Source of the DNA: Echinococcus granulosus
Lineage: Eukaryota; Platyhelminthes; Cestoda; Cyclophyllidea; Taeniidae
Direction: 5' to 3'
DNA length: 60,289 nucleotides
NCBI RefSeq assembly: GCF_000524195.1
Contig: NW_020170531.1
Span: 125,433-185,721, forward strand
The notes under the pieces were generated by a model. The model saw only the letters and a list, made by a program, of their open reading frames with translations, had not been told where the DNA came from and searched no databases. Each line of letters starts with the position of its first letter. Within the stretch, counting starts at the first letter, position 1. Shown here in pieces: positions 1 to 14,300 of this stretch. The translations under genes were made by a program, and so were the position numbers.

Positions 1-1307
1 GAGATGTAGGGCAGCGTAAAAATTTTATTGTAATAAGATGCCATGGATTGAAAGGTCGAAGAATTGGTCAGCCAGCGTATTGACAAAAAGCATGGGATGC
101 AATATCTGCGTGATGATCAAACATTGGTCCCTTCAAGAACCCCACAAACCCATGCTTTTCTTCCTTGTCTATTTGAGTGAATACTTTTATTCGTAAACGA
201 TATCACTTGCATCTCCTCAATGCTTGAGATACTAGTTTTGTCAGTTTCCCAAGGGAGTTTGCAAGGCATTTGGTGTAGCTTTGCAACAGCTTCTTATGAC
301 GTGTGGGGGACCTATGAAATGCATGCATCGTAAAGCATGTATGGATATGCTCCAGTCCATCATTGGGATTCTTTTTTGTGCTCTCTGCTTATTTTCCTCT
401 TATTTCCTAAATCCACTTTTGTGGAATGTCGAACGAACTTGGTGGATATAATTAAAGCTGCTCTGCTTGACAAATCGTGATTAACTCGACATAAAAAAAC
501 TGCATAAGCCCTAACTTCTCCTCAAGTTTGCTGTATATCACTCGGGGAAGTTGCTGTATGCAGTGGTTGAACCTACTGTTAAGAAATATTTCAGGCGAAT
601 CATCCGATTCTGCTGATCCGAAGATACCTTGGGGAACGCTGGACAGCAGGTGTGATTTCGCGCCGACATGAAATGGTTTTGATGCGGTATGGATGCGTAG
701 AGGGTTATCCAAATTCGTCGTGCCAATAAAATAAACCTGGGTATTAGCTATCGTGGAACTGCAAGGAAAAGGTCAAAATTTTGCCCTTAAATGTGCTACT
801 TGAGTCTGTTGATTTACTGCAAAGAAATGCAATGCCATGAAAACGCCCTGCGTTATGGGTACAGGTTGTCCAAACTCCTGTAAGACCTCTTTAGATCAAC
901 TTGAAGCTCTAAACGTATGATATCGCTTTCAGGTGGGGAGGGAAAGGATCACCATTATCCCCCTTCCCACTCTCCTTATTCCTCCGATATTCCTCTTAGG
1001 TGTGCTTATCTGCCTTTCTTTCTTCATCATAATCTTATTCATACAAAAGGACAGGTATGAAATTTACTTTTGAATTACGTATGCCATTTGGTCATATTGA
1101 TATCGCTACTCTTTTTGCAAAGGTCACTGTGACAAAGTGCATTTTCCTCTTCCAGCTAAGGCTACTGCAATTGTGAAATGTTTGTAAAAGAATGTCAAAT
1201 ATTTGTCACGTTATCTCCTTTTCAAATGTCTAATCGAAAACGTACTAATTAGTAGTTTCACAAATTGGGACTTTCAATGGTGTGTCCACCCGCCTCTGCA
1301 TTTTCAG
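1..1307. other. No gene recognised; probable intron or upstream part of the Pecanex-like gene
   Basis: No exon with convincing splice sites and protein-like sequence was found on either strand. Short open frames on the minus strand at 452-726 look random. The next exon on the plus strand starts at 1308 with an acceptor after ttttcag, so this stretch is most simply intron of the same plus-strand gene, whose earlier exons lie to the left of the window. Confidence 0.4.
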
Positions 1308-4299
1308 TTGAGCTACATCGACTCCAGTCGTCCAAATTCTCCATCCAGCGTTCTGCTTACCAACAGCGGAAGCACCACCGTCACCCCTGCCACCAATACC
1401 ATCACCACCACCCCTTCTCCGCTACCCCCCATCACCACCAACTACGTCTCTGTCACCTCTCCAACCCGCACCCCCGCATGCGACAACAGGGAGGAGGTGG
1501 TGTCGACCGCGGTTCGACCACCTCCAGCCTCCTGCTTGCCGCTGGAGGTAGTGAACTCGCTACCTGGTGTGCCGAGGTGGTCGCCAACGTCGGTGCGACG
1601 ACGACTACGGGGTCACCGTTACCGCTACCGCCATCATCCAGGGCCTCATCTGTCCCGGGACTGACTGTTAGTGGTGCGACCAACACCACACTTTCCGCTG
1701 CTGTGGTGCATCATGCTGACAGCGCATGTCAACGTGTCAGGGTGAGTTTAGCATTGGACCTTAGGGGAAGCTTTATTATATTCAAATTTCACTGATCCGT
1801 CTCTGTCCTCAGCAATTTTTGTCATAGAGAATTTTAAGCTGTCCCATTGTGGTATCGTTTTGCAGCGCTTTGATTACCTGAAGTCGTAATGAGTCATAAA
1901 GGGTATTCACATGACCATGCTGCCAATGGTAAGTTCAGTCTACGGTAACTGAAGGGCTCGCATAGTCAGTCAATCCACGGTTAATTGAAATGCTCCATCA
2001 CTGCGGCTTCATTACTGACCATGATGTACAACCTAAGAGTGGGGTAGCTGCCAAAGTCAAATGGGTTTAAAAGACCCCTTACGTTGTGACTCTCTGTAGT
2101 TCCAGTCATATAGATGAAACACCGAGGCGCCGAACCAATTTTATGGCACTTTTTGTGCATTAATCGGCTCATCCGTTTGGACGTAGGCCTTTCTCCAAGC
2201 ACTTACCAAAATATGTAGACTTCCACTGTAAGATGTCTAGGGTTGGCCATTAGCTCTATTATCATTGGAATGACTGGAAGCCTGGTGGTTCCACTCATTT
2301 CACCTGTGCGGAGATCAAATGACAGAAGACTGAGAAAATCCGCGAAGTGCCTCAGCGAAAATCCTCACCTACACTGCTTTTTTTCACTAAGACATCCAGC
2401 AATCGAATAAGATGGTGCGGTCTTTTATGATAAAAGTGAACATTTTTAGAGGATGAAATTTATTCGCTGAAATGGTTACCACAATTCAAAGTATAAAATC
2501 CCTTCCCAAAGGGCCATAAGCCACTTGTGAATTCCACATTTGTGAAATGTTTTTCTGCTAATTTATAGTCACGAATACGTGAATGAAAAGACTTTAGGGA
2601 AGTGGATGTCTTAATGGCACATTCCGGAGCACGGCGGGTTTACGGTATGTCCCTGAAATGCTATAGTACTGGGGAGGGGTTCCGCCTTTATCGTATTTAT
2701 GTCTTTTCGAATGACCTAGAGGTGGAAGGTGGGTACTGGCGTGGTGTGTGGGAGTACTTCTTTCTCCTACCGTTTGAGGCAGTCGAGAAAAACTTAACAA
2801 GACCATGAATCGCGGGTGTTTCTAGAATGCTTGAAAATTAGGTGTGAAGAATACACTCAATAAAAACATTCAGAAAGTCGAAATGGGGACGTACTTTTAG
2901 CATTGTGACTATCTGCAGCAATTTCTTCTGGAAGCTAGAATAGAACTGGATGTACGTCAGCACGAACGCCGGTGCACTCGTGTTAAGAAGACCTGGTTAG
3001 ACAAAGACTTCAGAACAGATGTCTCCACTCCCGCGACTGGTGTACAGTGCGTGTGTTTAATCCGAGCGTATGGAGACTGGAGTGGGCCGTCGCGTGCACA
3101 TTTGCCCCCGGGGGCCTGGGGTGTTGGCGTCCCTAAAGTAACGATGTTGTTCCGACTCTCATGTATTTATATCTCAGGCGAAGGGGGGTACTACGCTACA
3201 AGTTTCATAGTCACATCATACTAGAGATTGTGAGATGAGAGTTCCCAAGGTGCTTGCAAAAGAGCCTCGAAAGGAGGAATTCATATTTCTAAGTAGTAAA
3301 TTCCAGAAATTCGCGACAGGAACTCTTTTTTGGGATTATGAATAATAAAAATCAGCTCTAACCCCGGCCATTTCCGTTTCCACCTTCATGCCTAGTTTAT
3401 ATTCTGCATGTGATTATGTTATTGTTTGATTTATGCCAAGACAGGGTGCTAATTATAACTCAGGGAGAATATGAAGATAGGTAGGGTGAGGATGCGGTAT
3501 ATCTTTTAATTTTTCTAACTCCTCTCTCTCATTACAAATCAGTCATTTCTATGTGAGCTTTCTTAGTTTATTTTTTTTGGTGATTATCTACAAATCCACC
3601 TTTCTATTGCAGATGACAGTTTTTACGCACTGGCGAACTGGATTTATATAAACATGGGCTTTTTTGAAGCGATGGTGAAACGTGCTACCTCCCTCTAGTG
3701 TAATGCTGGAGTTGCTGCCGTAGGCATTACGATATATGTATAGACGGGTTGTTGAGGTAGTTTTATGGATGGCCAGGTCTTAGGAGACTGAAACGATTAT
3801 TGCACTCGTGCATACGATTAAAAGAAAGATCACTTCGCTACAAAATCATACCAAGCCATGCAATTCAGTCACGTGACGTTATTAGCACATACCATTTGAA
3901 AACCTCAAGTTAAGACACGCTTCCTTCTCATTTGAGCACTTTTTTTGTCACTCATCAGACACTCAAAGCTTTACTCGATTATGTTTAACTAAACCATTGC
4001 AGATTGTAGACCCGAGTCAAATTCTAAACGATCGCCTGCTGAAACTGGAGTGGCCGTCGCACAGTCTACTAGCCAAGTGTTTACCACAGTCGGCCTGTCC
4101 CCTCTCCAGTTTGATGGGTGCGGAGGGTATACTGGTGCATCGCTGGACACCGAGTAATATCGATCCCTGCAAGCGCTCCTTCTGTCACCGCAACATTGCT
4201 CTCATCACCTTCCCTGAAGGCCCAATCACACTGGAGGGGCATTATGTTGCTATTTGGGAGGACCTGGGGCTTGAATACATACCACCTCTCAACGCCTAG
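1308..4299 (+). CDS. Pecanex-like protein, C-terminal two exons (5' end outside window)
   Basis: Two exons are seen. Exon 1308-1741 begins after ttttcag and ends before gtgagt. Exon 4003-4299 begins after cattgcag and ends at TAG. Both sides of the 2261-bp intron are phase 0. The first exon encodes about 144 residues of His/Gln- then Ser/Thr/Ala-rich, probably disordered sequence. The second gives 98 residues with IVDPSQILND, LEWPSHSL, ILVHRWTPSNIDPCKRS and a final HYVAIWEDLGLEYI. As I remember it, the extreme C-terminus of Pecanex multipass membrane proteins has a D-x-SQ segment, a WP pair, a VHRW-P segment followed by RS and a closing YVP-like strand. That family name rests on memory of the pattern, not on a search. 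The exon structure itself is firmer than the name. In the first exon another frame is open for much of the length, so the frame choice relies on joining in phase to the second exon. Confidence 0.5.
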
Positions 4300-5302
4300 T
4301 TGTGATCAATACCATTGTTGTGTAAATGTAGATATTACAATGAAGCTTTCGTTATTTTGTTCTTAGTTTTGTGGTGTACAAATCAATAACATTAGTCTTA
4401 AATGAAGAAGGTTGGGATTCGTGGTGTTGAGAAAAGAAGGAACTTGCGTGGGTGGAGGATAGGGTTGCATTTCGGATACGTGGACTTTGGAGGTCCCGTC
4501 GAAGGCATGCCTGCTTTTATCCACCAGTTCCGTTTTGAACTCGCTATTGAGGGGTAAGTACTGCGGTTTAAAGTGGGGGTTATTATGCCCGGGGGATACC
4601 CCAGTATCGATGGCTGTGGGTGTGACGCTAATTCGGTTTATCGCATACTAGGCTTACGATGTAAAAAAGCGTTTGGGTGGATTTCATTCCGTAGACAGTA
4701 TATTTTTAGACCCTGTCTTTTATGCAGTATGATTCTGAGGTAGTTGATATCAGTGATATTTGCGTCGACTACACGCCTAAGAATTGGAGTAATGATCGTG
4801 ACCTACGATTTATTGATTCATTTTCATCCCAACTACTATGGTCAAGTAACCAAATAACCATCGCAGTTTGCTTCATTTACGCACTCCTGTGCGTTTGGGT
4901 CGCTCACACCTCAGAAACGTTTCATAAACCAAAATTAATAAAAGAAAGAATAGGACTAGGTCTTTTGCCCACCTACATAAACGTTTTAGGTACAAAGTAA
5001 ATTAAATTTATCAAAAGTGGTCGCTTGGTTGCAGAAAGGTCATAAAATTAAAACGGTGACAAACATCCTTGCTCTTTACGATTGTAAAGGTCAAGTTATA
5101 GGTAACTAGACCCAATATTTAGTGTAATTTGCAACGCAAAACACCTAGATATACTAAACTATTTGCATGCATCCCTTTTTGATCACCATAATAACTTTTA
5201 GCGAGCGGAATTTTGTTTAACTGCGCTAGCATTATCTTGTATAATAGTACTGCAGCGCCTACATTTTCGAAGCATTGGTGGCTTTACGCTTGGGTCTGGG
5301 CG
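4300..5302. other. Intergenic; 5' flank of the SLC5 gene
   Basis: About 1 kb between the stop of the Pecanex-like gene and the first recognised SLC5 exon. An open frame at 4722-5000 has no matching splice context and no family resemblance. A short upstream SLC5 exon or 5' UTR could lie here, because the frame of the first coding exon stays open back to 5195, but nothing decisive is visible. Confidence 0.4.
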
Positions 5303-8300
5303 ATGGAAGCAGTTTCCCTTGTTGGCGCTGATATTGCCGTTTTAGTTATTTACTTTTTAGTTGTCTTAGGGACTGGATTGTTTGTACGTATTTTATTTGG
5401 TATTTCAACTCTCTACCTAAAATACGTAGGCGATGTTTCGTGCACGTGTAAATTCAGTCCAAGGTTATTTCTTAGCTGGAAGATTTATGACATGGATTCC
5501 TGTATGTACGTATTTTGTTTATGGATTTCTTGAAGGTTGGGGCCTCTTTATTTGCTAGTAACATCGGTAGCGAGCATTTTATTGGTCTCGGTGGCTCAGG
5601 AGCCGCTAAAGGCATAGCCGTTGGAGCTTTCGAATTTAATGTAAGCTTTCCAATTCAACTTCTAAATTTAAGTCGATATAGGATTCTGTGTTAAGTCTCC
5701 TGTTTTCATTGTAGGCTGCCATTTTGCTGCAATTGCTAGGGTGGGTTTTCCTACCCGTTTATATATCGAGCGGTGCGTTTACCCTCCCAGATTATATGAA
5801 AAAAAGGTTCGGCGGCTCAAGAATACAAATTTATTTAACAGTGCTATCGCTTCTGCTGTACATATTTACAAAAATATCAGTAAGTTTTAATCGAAATTGT
5901 CCTAAGAAGCGAAATGAGTAGCACATTTTGTAAATCTGTTTCTTTATTTAGGTCAATCTTTATTCCGGTTCACTTTTCATTACTGAAGCACTCGGCTGGA
6001 ACATATGGTTTTCAATCTTGTTCACACTTGCTATGACTGCTGTGATTACTATATCAGGTGAAATCGTGTCAATGGAAGTTTTCACGAAAAATCAGTCTTT
6101 CCCTAGGATGTCCATTTTTTATTCTAGGTGGTCTTGCTGCTGTACTTTACACGGACTTAGTGCAAACGTGTGTGATGTTATTTGGAGCTGTCCTCCTTAC
6201 TGCGATTGGTAAGGCCATTCAAAAAATTCCCTTATATTATTTAATAACTGCGTTGTATGCTCCCTCTCTTATTTCCACATTCACCTCAAGACGATCGCGA
6301 CACTTAATTTGTGTAACTTCTCAAGTTTTGACAAACTTATTCCCTATTTTTACCACCCTAAATACAGCAGAAAAGTAGAATGACAAAGTGAAACGCGGCT
6401 TTTCCTTTTATTGAACTTTTGTACTTTATTTTAAGTTGGCTAATTGCAAAGAGCATGAGAAGGGGACCAAATTTTTGTGTTGTTTTATATCTTTTCCTGT
6501 TTAATTACAAGATCAAAAAAATCAAAACAGTTACCAGCTTTACTACTGCTAAGCAGATAAAAGAGTTGTATTGTTTTCAATACAGGGTTTAGCAAAATTG
6601 GGGGTTTCAAGGGGCTGTTGGATTTCTATGGAGCGGCAATCAGTGCAATAGATGTCAACGCCACTGCTGGGGCAGCACTGATCATGAACATCCGCGGCGT
6701 TGCGTCTTCAGAAGCCTCGCCAGGCCTCACACCGACAGTGGACAGTGTGGCCGCCTCGCCGAATACCTCCGCCGATCTGAAGTGCGCATTGCCCTCTCGT
6801 AGCGCTTTTGTGATGCTGCGCGATGTCTCCGATCCTGAAATGCCTTGGCTTGGCTATATTTTTGGCCAAACGCCCGCCTCCATCTGGTATTGGTGTGCTG
6901 ATCAGGTAAGATAAGGATTAGTTTCAGGGATTTTTTTCATTCAGTCATCGGATCTTAAGCTCCTTACTTGAAATAGCAGCAACGCAAAGCCTTACCTTGA
7001 TTTGCAGTAAGCTTGGAGAGGATGCATTTACTACCGTTTTCGGCTGTTCCATCTTAAGCATTTACTTTGATCTCAACCAAGGTCTCCTGCATAGCTGGGG
7101 GTTTCTAAGATCCCTACATTTTCACCACTCGCACTGTTACATTCTAGTTTGTTTTTCTCTTATTCTATTCGGGACTCATTTTGGTATGTCCCTAAAAGTG
7201 AGCATTTCAAAAAGATGAAACAAAGTGGTGATACTACTATCCTATAGCGCAAGTGTGAAATGATGGAGCATATGTTTGATCACATTGGCATATTATGGTA
7301 TTCATTATCACTCAATCAACGGGTTAATAGCACTAGAAGTACTGTATGCTCCGAGCACTTGGTAATTCACAAAAGTAGTGTTTTTTTATCTTGTATATCA
7401 AATCAACAGAAATGGAATTCAATAATATGTATTAGATTGTTGAGGACATCTTGTGCACTTCATTGAGGCGGGATTAAAAATGCTCAAATTTGTCTTGGTA
7501 CTGTAGTTCGGTTTTTGGGAGGTGTATGCAAAGAAATTGGCGCAGAAGTCGACTGAGCTCATTTTCAGGATCGTTTTTTGATCTTCGATCTGCGAAACGG
7601 GTAATTTTTATTCCTACATGGTGCTCATGCTTGAACACGAATGTGCACTGCACGCGGGAGATTGATGAGCACAAAGGTCAAAGTGGATTTTAGCCATTTT
7701 TACGCGCACGATTGCAATAACACCGATTTCACTGAAGTTATATTCGTCGGCATCTTGGTCCGTTAGTGAAATTTCTTCTATAAAATCCTAAAACAACTTA
7801 GCGCTAGTCTCTAGCCACTTCCACAATTCAGTGGTTTTGGATGTGAGTTCCGTTATTCCATGTGTTCATGTTTCAGTTCGACTTCCGTGTAAAACTCTGT
7901 AAAGGGACGATAATAACTTCAAATCATGCTAGACTTTTCCTATTTGTTTCGAAGAATAGAAACTTATATACTTTTCTAGCCGGTTTAAGATACTCCTTGG
8001 TGTAATTTGCAATGCAATAGTCTTTAGAATCAAGACAACCTCCCACTATTCCATCCCTGCTGATGAATTTACAGACCAATAATTTATTACTTTTGACTTC
8101 TTATATGGGTAAAATCCAAATTTCTGTGAATGGAGAATCGTGTGTGAGTCGAATCGTCACATACAATCCACTAACATCCTTCTCTGATTTACCGACATGA
8201 TGGACACGTGGCGCGACCAAATGCGGTCATAATGTCACTCCGTGCACTATATTGGATTGATTTGCATTATTTGTTACGCCCCCAATTAATTTTACCTATT

Positions 8301-11300
8301 ACATCAGGTACCACGTGGAACTTGGCACAGTATGTGTGTGTTTCACGATTTTCAAATCGTTTAATGTCCCTCGACCACTTGATTTGCATTGTTGACTCGG
8401 CGAAAAAGTGCCCTTATTTTCTATTCAAAGTAGATGGAAAGGAAGTGGGTTTACGATTTTGCTATAAAATCAAGATAGAAAAACTTTGGTGACAGTGTTT
8501 CTTTTGATGGTTTATTAAAAAATCATGTTATCGAACTGTGAAATGCATGGAAGCAAGATGACTTTTCAAAGAACTTTTATCTTCGGCGTTATTGTGGGTT
8601 ACGAGCACTTGAGAATTTCTTTTAGCTGTCAAGTGAAAAGAAACCATTCATCGGCAACGGAGGTCAGCAACTCACGTCGTTATGCTGTCTCATGAGCTCA
8701 CATGTTCCTGTAAACTTGCGCCATGTGTGTAGCAGACTGAAGCAAACTGTTGAAAATTAATTCATACTAAAGGGGGAAGGTCTGTTCAGTTTCATCAGCA
8801 GGTCCAATAATAACTTGCCTTCTTTCGGGGTAAAAACTATGCTTAAGTAATCGCATCTACGTACTGTGTACTCACTAACTAGCTGCATGCTCGATTTGGT
8901 AAAACTTTTATTACCATCTTCACGGATATGTAATTGCCCACTTTTCTTACCTGAGCCTGGTTAAGTGCATCCAATAATGGCCCAAACAGTCTTGTGGGAT
9001 TAAAAATATTTAACTTCTGGGGCAGCTGGAAGTTGACAAGAATTTTGACACCTTACATCATAATAAAACAATAGAATGCTTGGGATTGGCGGTCGATTTC
9101 CCCTGAGACTTTGGTAACGAATGTGCTACCCCATTTTTTGGATTCCGGGCTATATGTAATGCCGTAGTGGTTTCGTGGTGGAGCTCAAAGCAGCCATTGA
9201 TGCACGTTTATGTTATTCCAGTTGAATAAGAAGGGTGTTGACTCTCGAAGGCAAAGAAAGTTGACGTTGGTTTTGCAAATTTTAGATGATGGTGCAACGT
9301 GTCCTGGCTGCAAAAAGTCTGTCCCACGCTCAAGGTGCCACATTAATGGCCGGATTCATCAAACTCTTTCCTCTCTTCATTATTGTCATGCCTGGTATGA
9401 TCAGCCGCATCCTCTACCCCGGTAAGCCCTTCTGAATTACTAATTTGAATCGACGTCTAAGTACAAGGTCTATCTACTTTCATGAGCTCCAAACTTCTGA
9501 TACATCCACATTCCTTAAAACATTTACTATCGCATCAAAGAGGGTCAGTAATGCTCAATACTTGAAGTGTAAGAATCATGCTGAGCAGTTGTTTTGCGCT
9601 ATACCAATACGAACGTAATTACAAGGAAGGTTTTGAACTTTTGTGGATTCGAGAGAACCAAAGGGAGTGTGCGGAGCTTCTCAATTGTAGTGCAAACACT
9701 CACGCATCCACACTCTGGCGGGACTTGTTGGTGTAGTAGTTGAAGTACTTCCTCCTATCTCATTAAAAACATGCTATGAATCCTAAGTGACATTTATGTG
9801 GCGAAGCCTTAGTGAAGAAACCCATCGCTTATTAGTAGTTAGCGTGCCGAGCTCATTGTGATTGCTGAGTCTATCCTCCGACGTCGATGACAGTTGAAAT
9901 ATGGGATTATAAAAGCCTCAAATTTGCTTCTAGATTGGGTATATTTAGCAACTTCTTTGGGTTTAATAGAACGAGAGGTTGTTACGGGCACTCTTGCCCT
10001 TTGACTAGGTTAAATAATTGGAGCATGCAACCGTATAGAGCTAGAAGAACACGAGGGAATCAGTTTGAACCATCTTTAATAGGCAGGGTAGTACCAGCGC
10101 GGAAATTGAGTTACCCCCAAAGATTTCAAAAATACATAGTTTTCAAGGATTGAAGGACTTGCAGCATAGATGCTATTTGCAGGGCTATATGGCATCATCG
10201 CCAAAGTAAATTCTCGGGCGATTGGTAGGCTTTTCTAATAACTGTAACTTAGCAGATTTGATACAACATTTCATCGACTAAAAGCCGAAGTCATTGTATC
10301 TTTTGTTGTTGAGAGGCTTGGAAGAATGGATGGATCTGATATGCATTAAATTTCTGAATTTCGTGTCTACCCGCTTTTGCATTCATGTAAAAGCACCCGG
10401 CAGTTTCAAAGACATCCATAATGAGTTTTTCTGCCAACAGTAGCTGGCATCAATGTCGCCATTATGAACAAAAAGTGTCTAATCACTTAGTGACTTTGTG
10501 GCCGGCCAACTTTTTATGAAATTCCTTTTGATGCATCTGTTGTGGACGGCGTACAGGGTGGGGGGGGGGGGGTAGGGAGTGAGGGGTGGTCAGAATAAAT
10601 CATTATTAGCCTCTAGAGCTTTCACCGATTTATCGGATCCCACCAGCCATGAAAGTGTCCATGTTTAGTGCCAAAAAAGTGGACAACTTTTGGCCTCTTT
10701 TGTAGTTTTGAAATGAAAATGAAAGTATGTACTTTCATGTTGTTCTAGATGGTAACAATGGAGGCTAAAAGTACTACATATACCCCATTCCATTTTCAGA
10801 CGTAGTAAAGTGTCGGTAACGCCTTCTTTCTTCTGCCGATAAGTAATTGGCTGGAACGAGGAAATTTTGTTATTTGGAGACGTTTGTCTTGCTTTACTGT
10901 CACAGCTTCATGTATTAGGGAAATGTCTACAAAGTAACAACTCAGGACCACTTTGATAACTTCTGTGGTGATTGTTCTGCTTTTATGAACTCGGAATTAG
11001 GAGATTCGGTAGTAAGTTATTTAAAGTGGACTTTATTTCTTGTCTGGGCAGTAAGTCCTTTGGAAACAGCCTTTGGTCTATTCTTGTAACCACTATTCCA
11101 TAGTAGCTATCTGGTTTCTTTTGAGTACAGCTGATCTCAATTACTGCAATAACCATTAATAAATCACGTTTTAGAGCAAAAGGTTTCTGAGTGATAAATT
11201 CTGTGAAGTTGTAGGTTCTTCTGAACCCAAAACTCTTTAAATAGTGAGATGATGATCTGAAGTTTTAACTACGAGTATCACTAGTTGAATTTATGCGTGT

Positions 11301-14300
11301 TTTTCATAAAATGACCNNNNNNNNNNNNNNNNNNNNNNNNNNNNNNNNNNNNNNNNNNNNNNNNNNNNNNNNNNNNNNNNNNNNNNNNNNNNNNNNNNNN
11401 NNNNNNNNNNNNNNNNATATAAAGGAAGCAATAACAGCTTGATTCACAGTGATTGCATTGTTTTTGAATGCAGATTCGCCTGTTAAAAGGCACATTATGC
11501 TATGCCTTGATTTAATGATATAAGTAGAAGAGGGCAGTAAAAGTGACTTCTGTCAATGTCATTTATCTGCAGAAAGCGGATTTGTTTTGCCAAGATGTCA
11601 GCATCAAAATAATAAAATTGAATTGCACAAGGATGGCTGAATGAATGAATGAAGGCTAGTTTTGCTTGCATTGTATTGAAAGCAGGGGAATAATTGATGG
11701 CAAGTTTATATAATTTGAATAACAAATTCTGTGACAGAGACAAGGAGAAGTATTTGTAGGGGATGCAAAACTCAATTAATGGGCTTTGGTTGACGCTAAC
11801 TTGAACGTAACTGCTGCCTACTTTTTCTCCTATTTTTGACAAAAAGATGTAGTCATTAGTGGCATTGGGCTCTTGTGGTGGAATAAACAAACCAACCTGG
11901 TGATGAGAGCACTTTGAGAAAAAGCATAGGTGGGAAAAACAGTGGTGGGTGCTTGCCGCCCCTGTCCTTTGCAAGAGCGGCTTGTAATGATGCAAAATCT
12001 GTCTGTTCAAGGATAAATCAACAGGAAACTGAAGAAGATTGTCACGTCTAAATTAAAAACGATAGTAATGTTGATGTCTGGCTATGGAATCTGCTCGTAT
12101 TCAGGCGATAGGCATGTCATTTAAAGGGAGCTTTATTTTAAATTTAGATGGTCAGTTTTTTGAAGATTAAGTCAAACCACAAATTCTCTCTAAGTGACTA
12201 TTTCTGTCATTTTTTCAATGTATTATTTCCAAAAATCATTTTTTCTAATGGTTTTACTCTAAAAATTGATAACAAACACTGCAATAACTAGCAGTAGGTT
12301 GTGCTAGTAAAGTGCAAATTCCTTGAGGATCCAGTTGCTCTTTAATTTCTTTTCTACAGATCGGTGGACGGACAAAAAGTGATATTAGTTTGAAGCAGTA
12401 ATTGTTTCTTCTGTGGAATATGGATCTTAGCAAGTAAACTGGTGCAGAGTACACGAAATTTTCATTCCCTTTTCATCATCTCCATGCTGAACTGAGGAAT
12501 TAAACTACCTTTTACAAGTAAGATAGAGAAAACAATGGCATTCGGACTCACAGTGGTGTTGACTTTCAGTGGTGCACATCATGTTTTCGAATGCGGATTA
12601 AAAAAAGACATTTTATGTTTAATTAAAGTGATGGCAATGAGGTTCTGTTTAAAAGTGATAATGACAGCGGCTTCTTTTGATGAAAATTACTTGGAAAGTG
12701 CGGCCTTATTTACTTAGGAATCTTCCAATAAACAATTGAATGTCAATTGTACTTGCATTGCAGATACCTTGGGTTGTGGCACAGCCGAGCAGTGTTACCG
12801 AATTTGTGGAAACCGCTACGGTTGTAGCGACTTGGCCTACCCAAAGCTGGTCATGGGCGTGATGCCTGACGGTGAGTCGCGAGCCCTTCACCTCTCCCCT
12901 TGTAGCCCAGACCACTTTTACCGGGTTGGTGTGTCTGGTTTAACTTCTTTTGCTGCTGATAGCTTTCTGGTCAGTTTATTTAAGGTATTACCCTCGTGTA
13001 TCTATTCAACTATACATTTGGCAATATGCCTAGAGGGAACGAGACTAAATAATAACCAACTATCGGTGTTGGTATTATAAGCAATAAGTAGGACAGTTGT
13101 TCCTGCTGATAGATATTCGCAATTACCTATTTTTTTGATAGTAGACGAGTGGTGCAAGTAAGAAATCAGTAGTCAAGTGACGTCGCGGAAGATTCGAGGT
13201 ATACGTTAGATTTAAAAATTGGTTCAGTGCGTTTAATTTGCACAAATTTTTAAGTGACTAAAAAGTTCTACTCGTCTTCGGTACACTTCGCTGTAATGAA
13301 TTTTTGTAGCTTATGAAGACCTGTAAAGTGCACTCGACTATCCACATGAATTACAAAGCATAGATGTGTGACAGACAATTTTTGGCACTCCTTATTGTGC
13401 TTTGTATAAGCTTCCAATTATTTTGGAGCATTTTTGATCATAAAGAGTCTGTTGGATGTGGTTGATGTGATTGGGGCTTTTCTACCTGACGACTCGATGG
13501 TAAGACTTAAGAAGCTGGTTCTAGAGGCATGCAATGATAGATATAGTTAAGGAATTTTATTTTGTGGATAAACCGTTGAGGTCGAAGAGGAACTCAATTG
13601 TCGTCGATGTCTACCATGAGTGATGAAAAGTGGTTTTCTCCTCTACAAACTGAGAGGGGAAAGTAAGAGACGTTGCTAAGTAAACGGATTTTACTCACAA
13701 ATAAATGGGTGACATAATGTGCTTGGAAGGCAATCAATTGGTATTTTTAAATACTTCTTTCAAGTGTATTCCGGAATTACTCAGCACATTTCTGATTATT
13801 TGTAAACTGACCGGCTCGTGATGAGAAATGACCTCTGTATTGCAAAACCCGTTAAGCGAACAAATATGTCATTGTTTATCTCCGAAAGATCTGGTATCCC
13901 ATTACCCACACCACACCTCTAAGGCACGCACCGCTTCACCTCCATAAGATTATATGTTTGTGCGTGTGGTGGACTGCAGAAGCAAGTGTTTGTTATGAAT
14001 TGTTCACTTGGTGAGGACCAAACGACACTCACGGCCGAGATATATCCATCCGATATGGTTGGATACTGCTCAAAGGTGTGCAAGACAAATTGCCTTTTTG
14101 AAAGAATCATAAATAGCGGGTCCGTAGGAAGAAAAAGTTATTACTGCATGTTACAAAGCTTATCGTAATGTGATCCAGCATTACACTTTAGGACAAGAGA
14201 AGGGGAAATTAGCACTGCCTCATCAACCTCATTTTTTCTAATTAAGCACTATCACCTTTTCATGCCGGTAGACGGAAAAAATCATGATCAAATAGGAAAT

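Noticed and set aside
4722..5000. 92-codon plus-strand frame just before SLC5 with a hydrophobic stretch
   Set aside because: No acceptor or donor joins it in phase to the SLC5 exons, and it does not resemble the family N-terminus.
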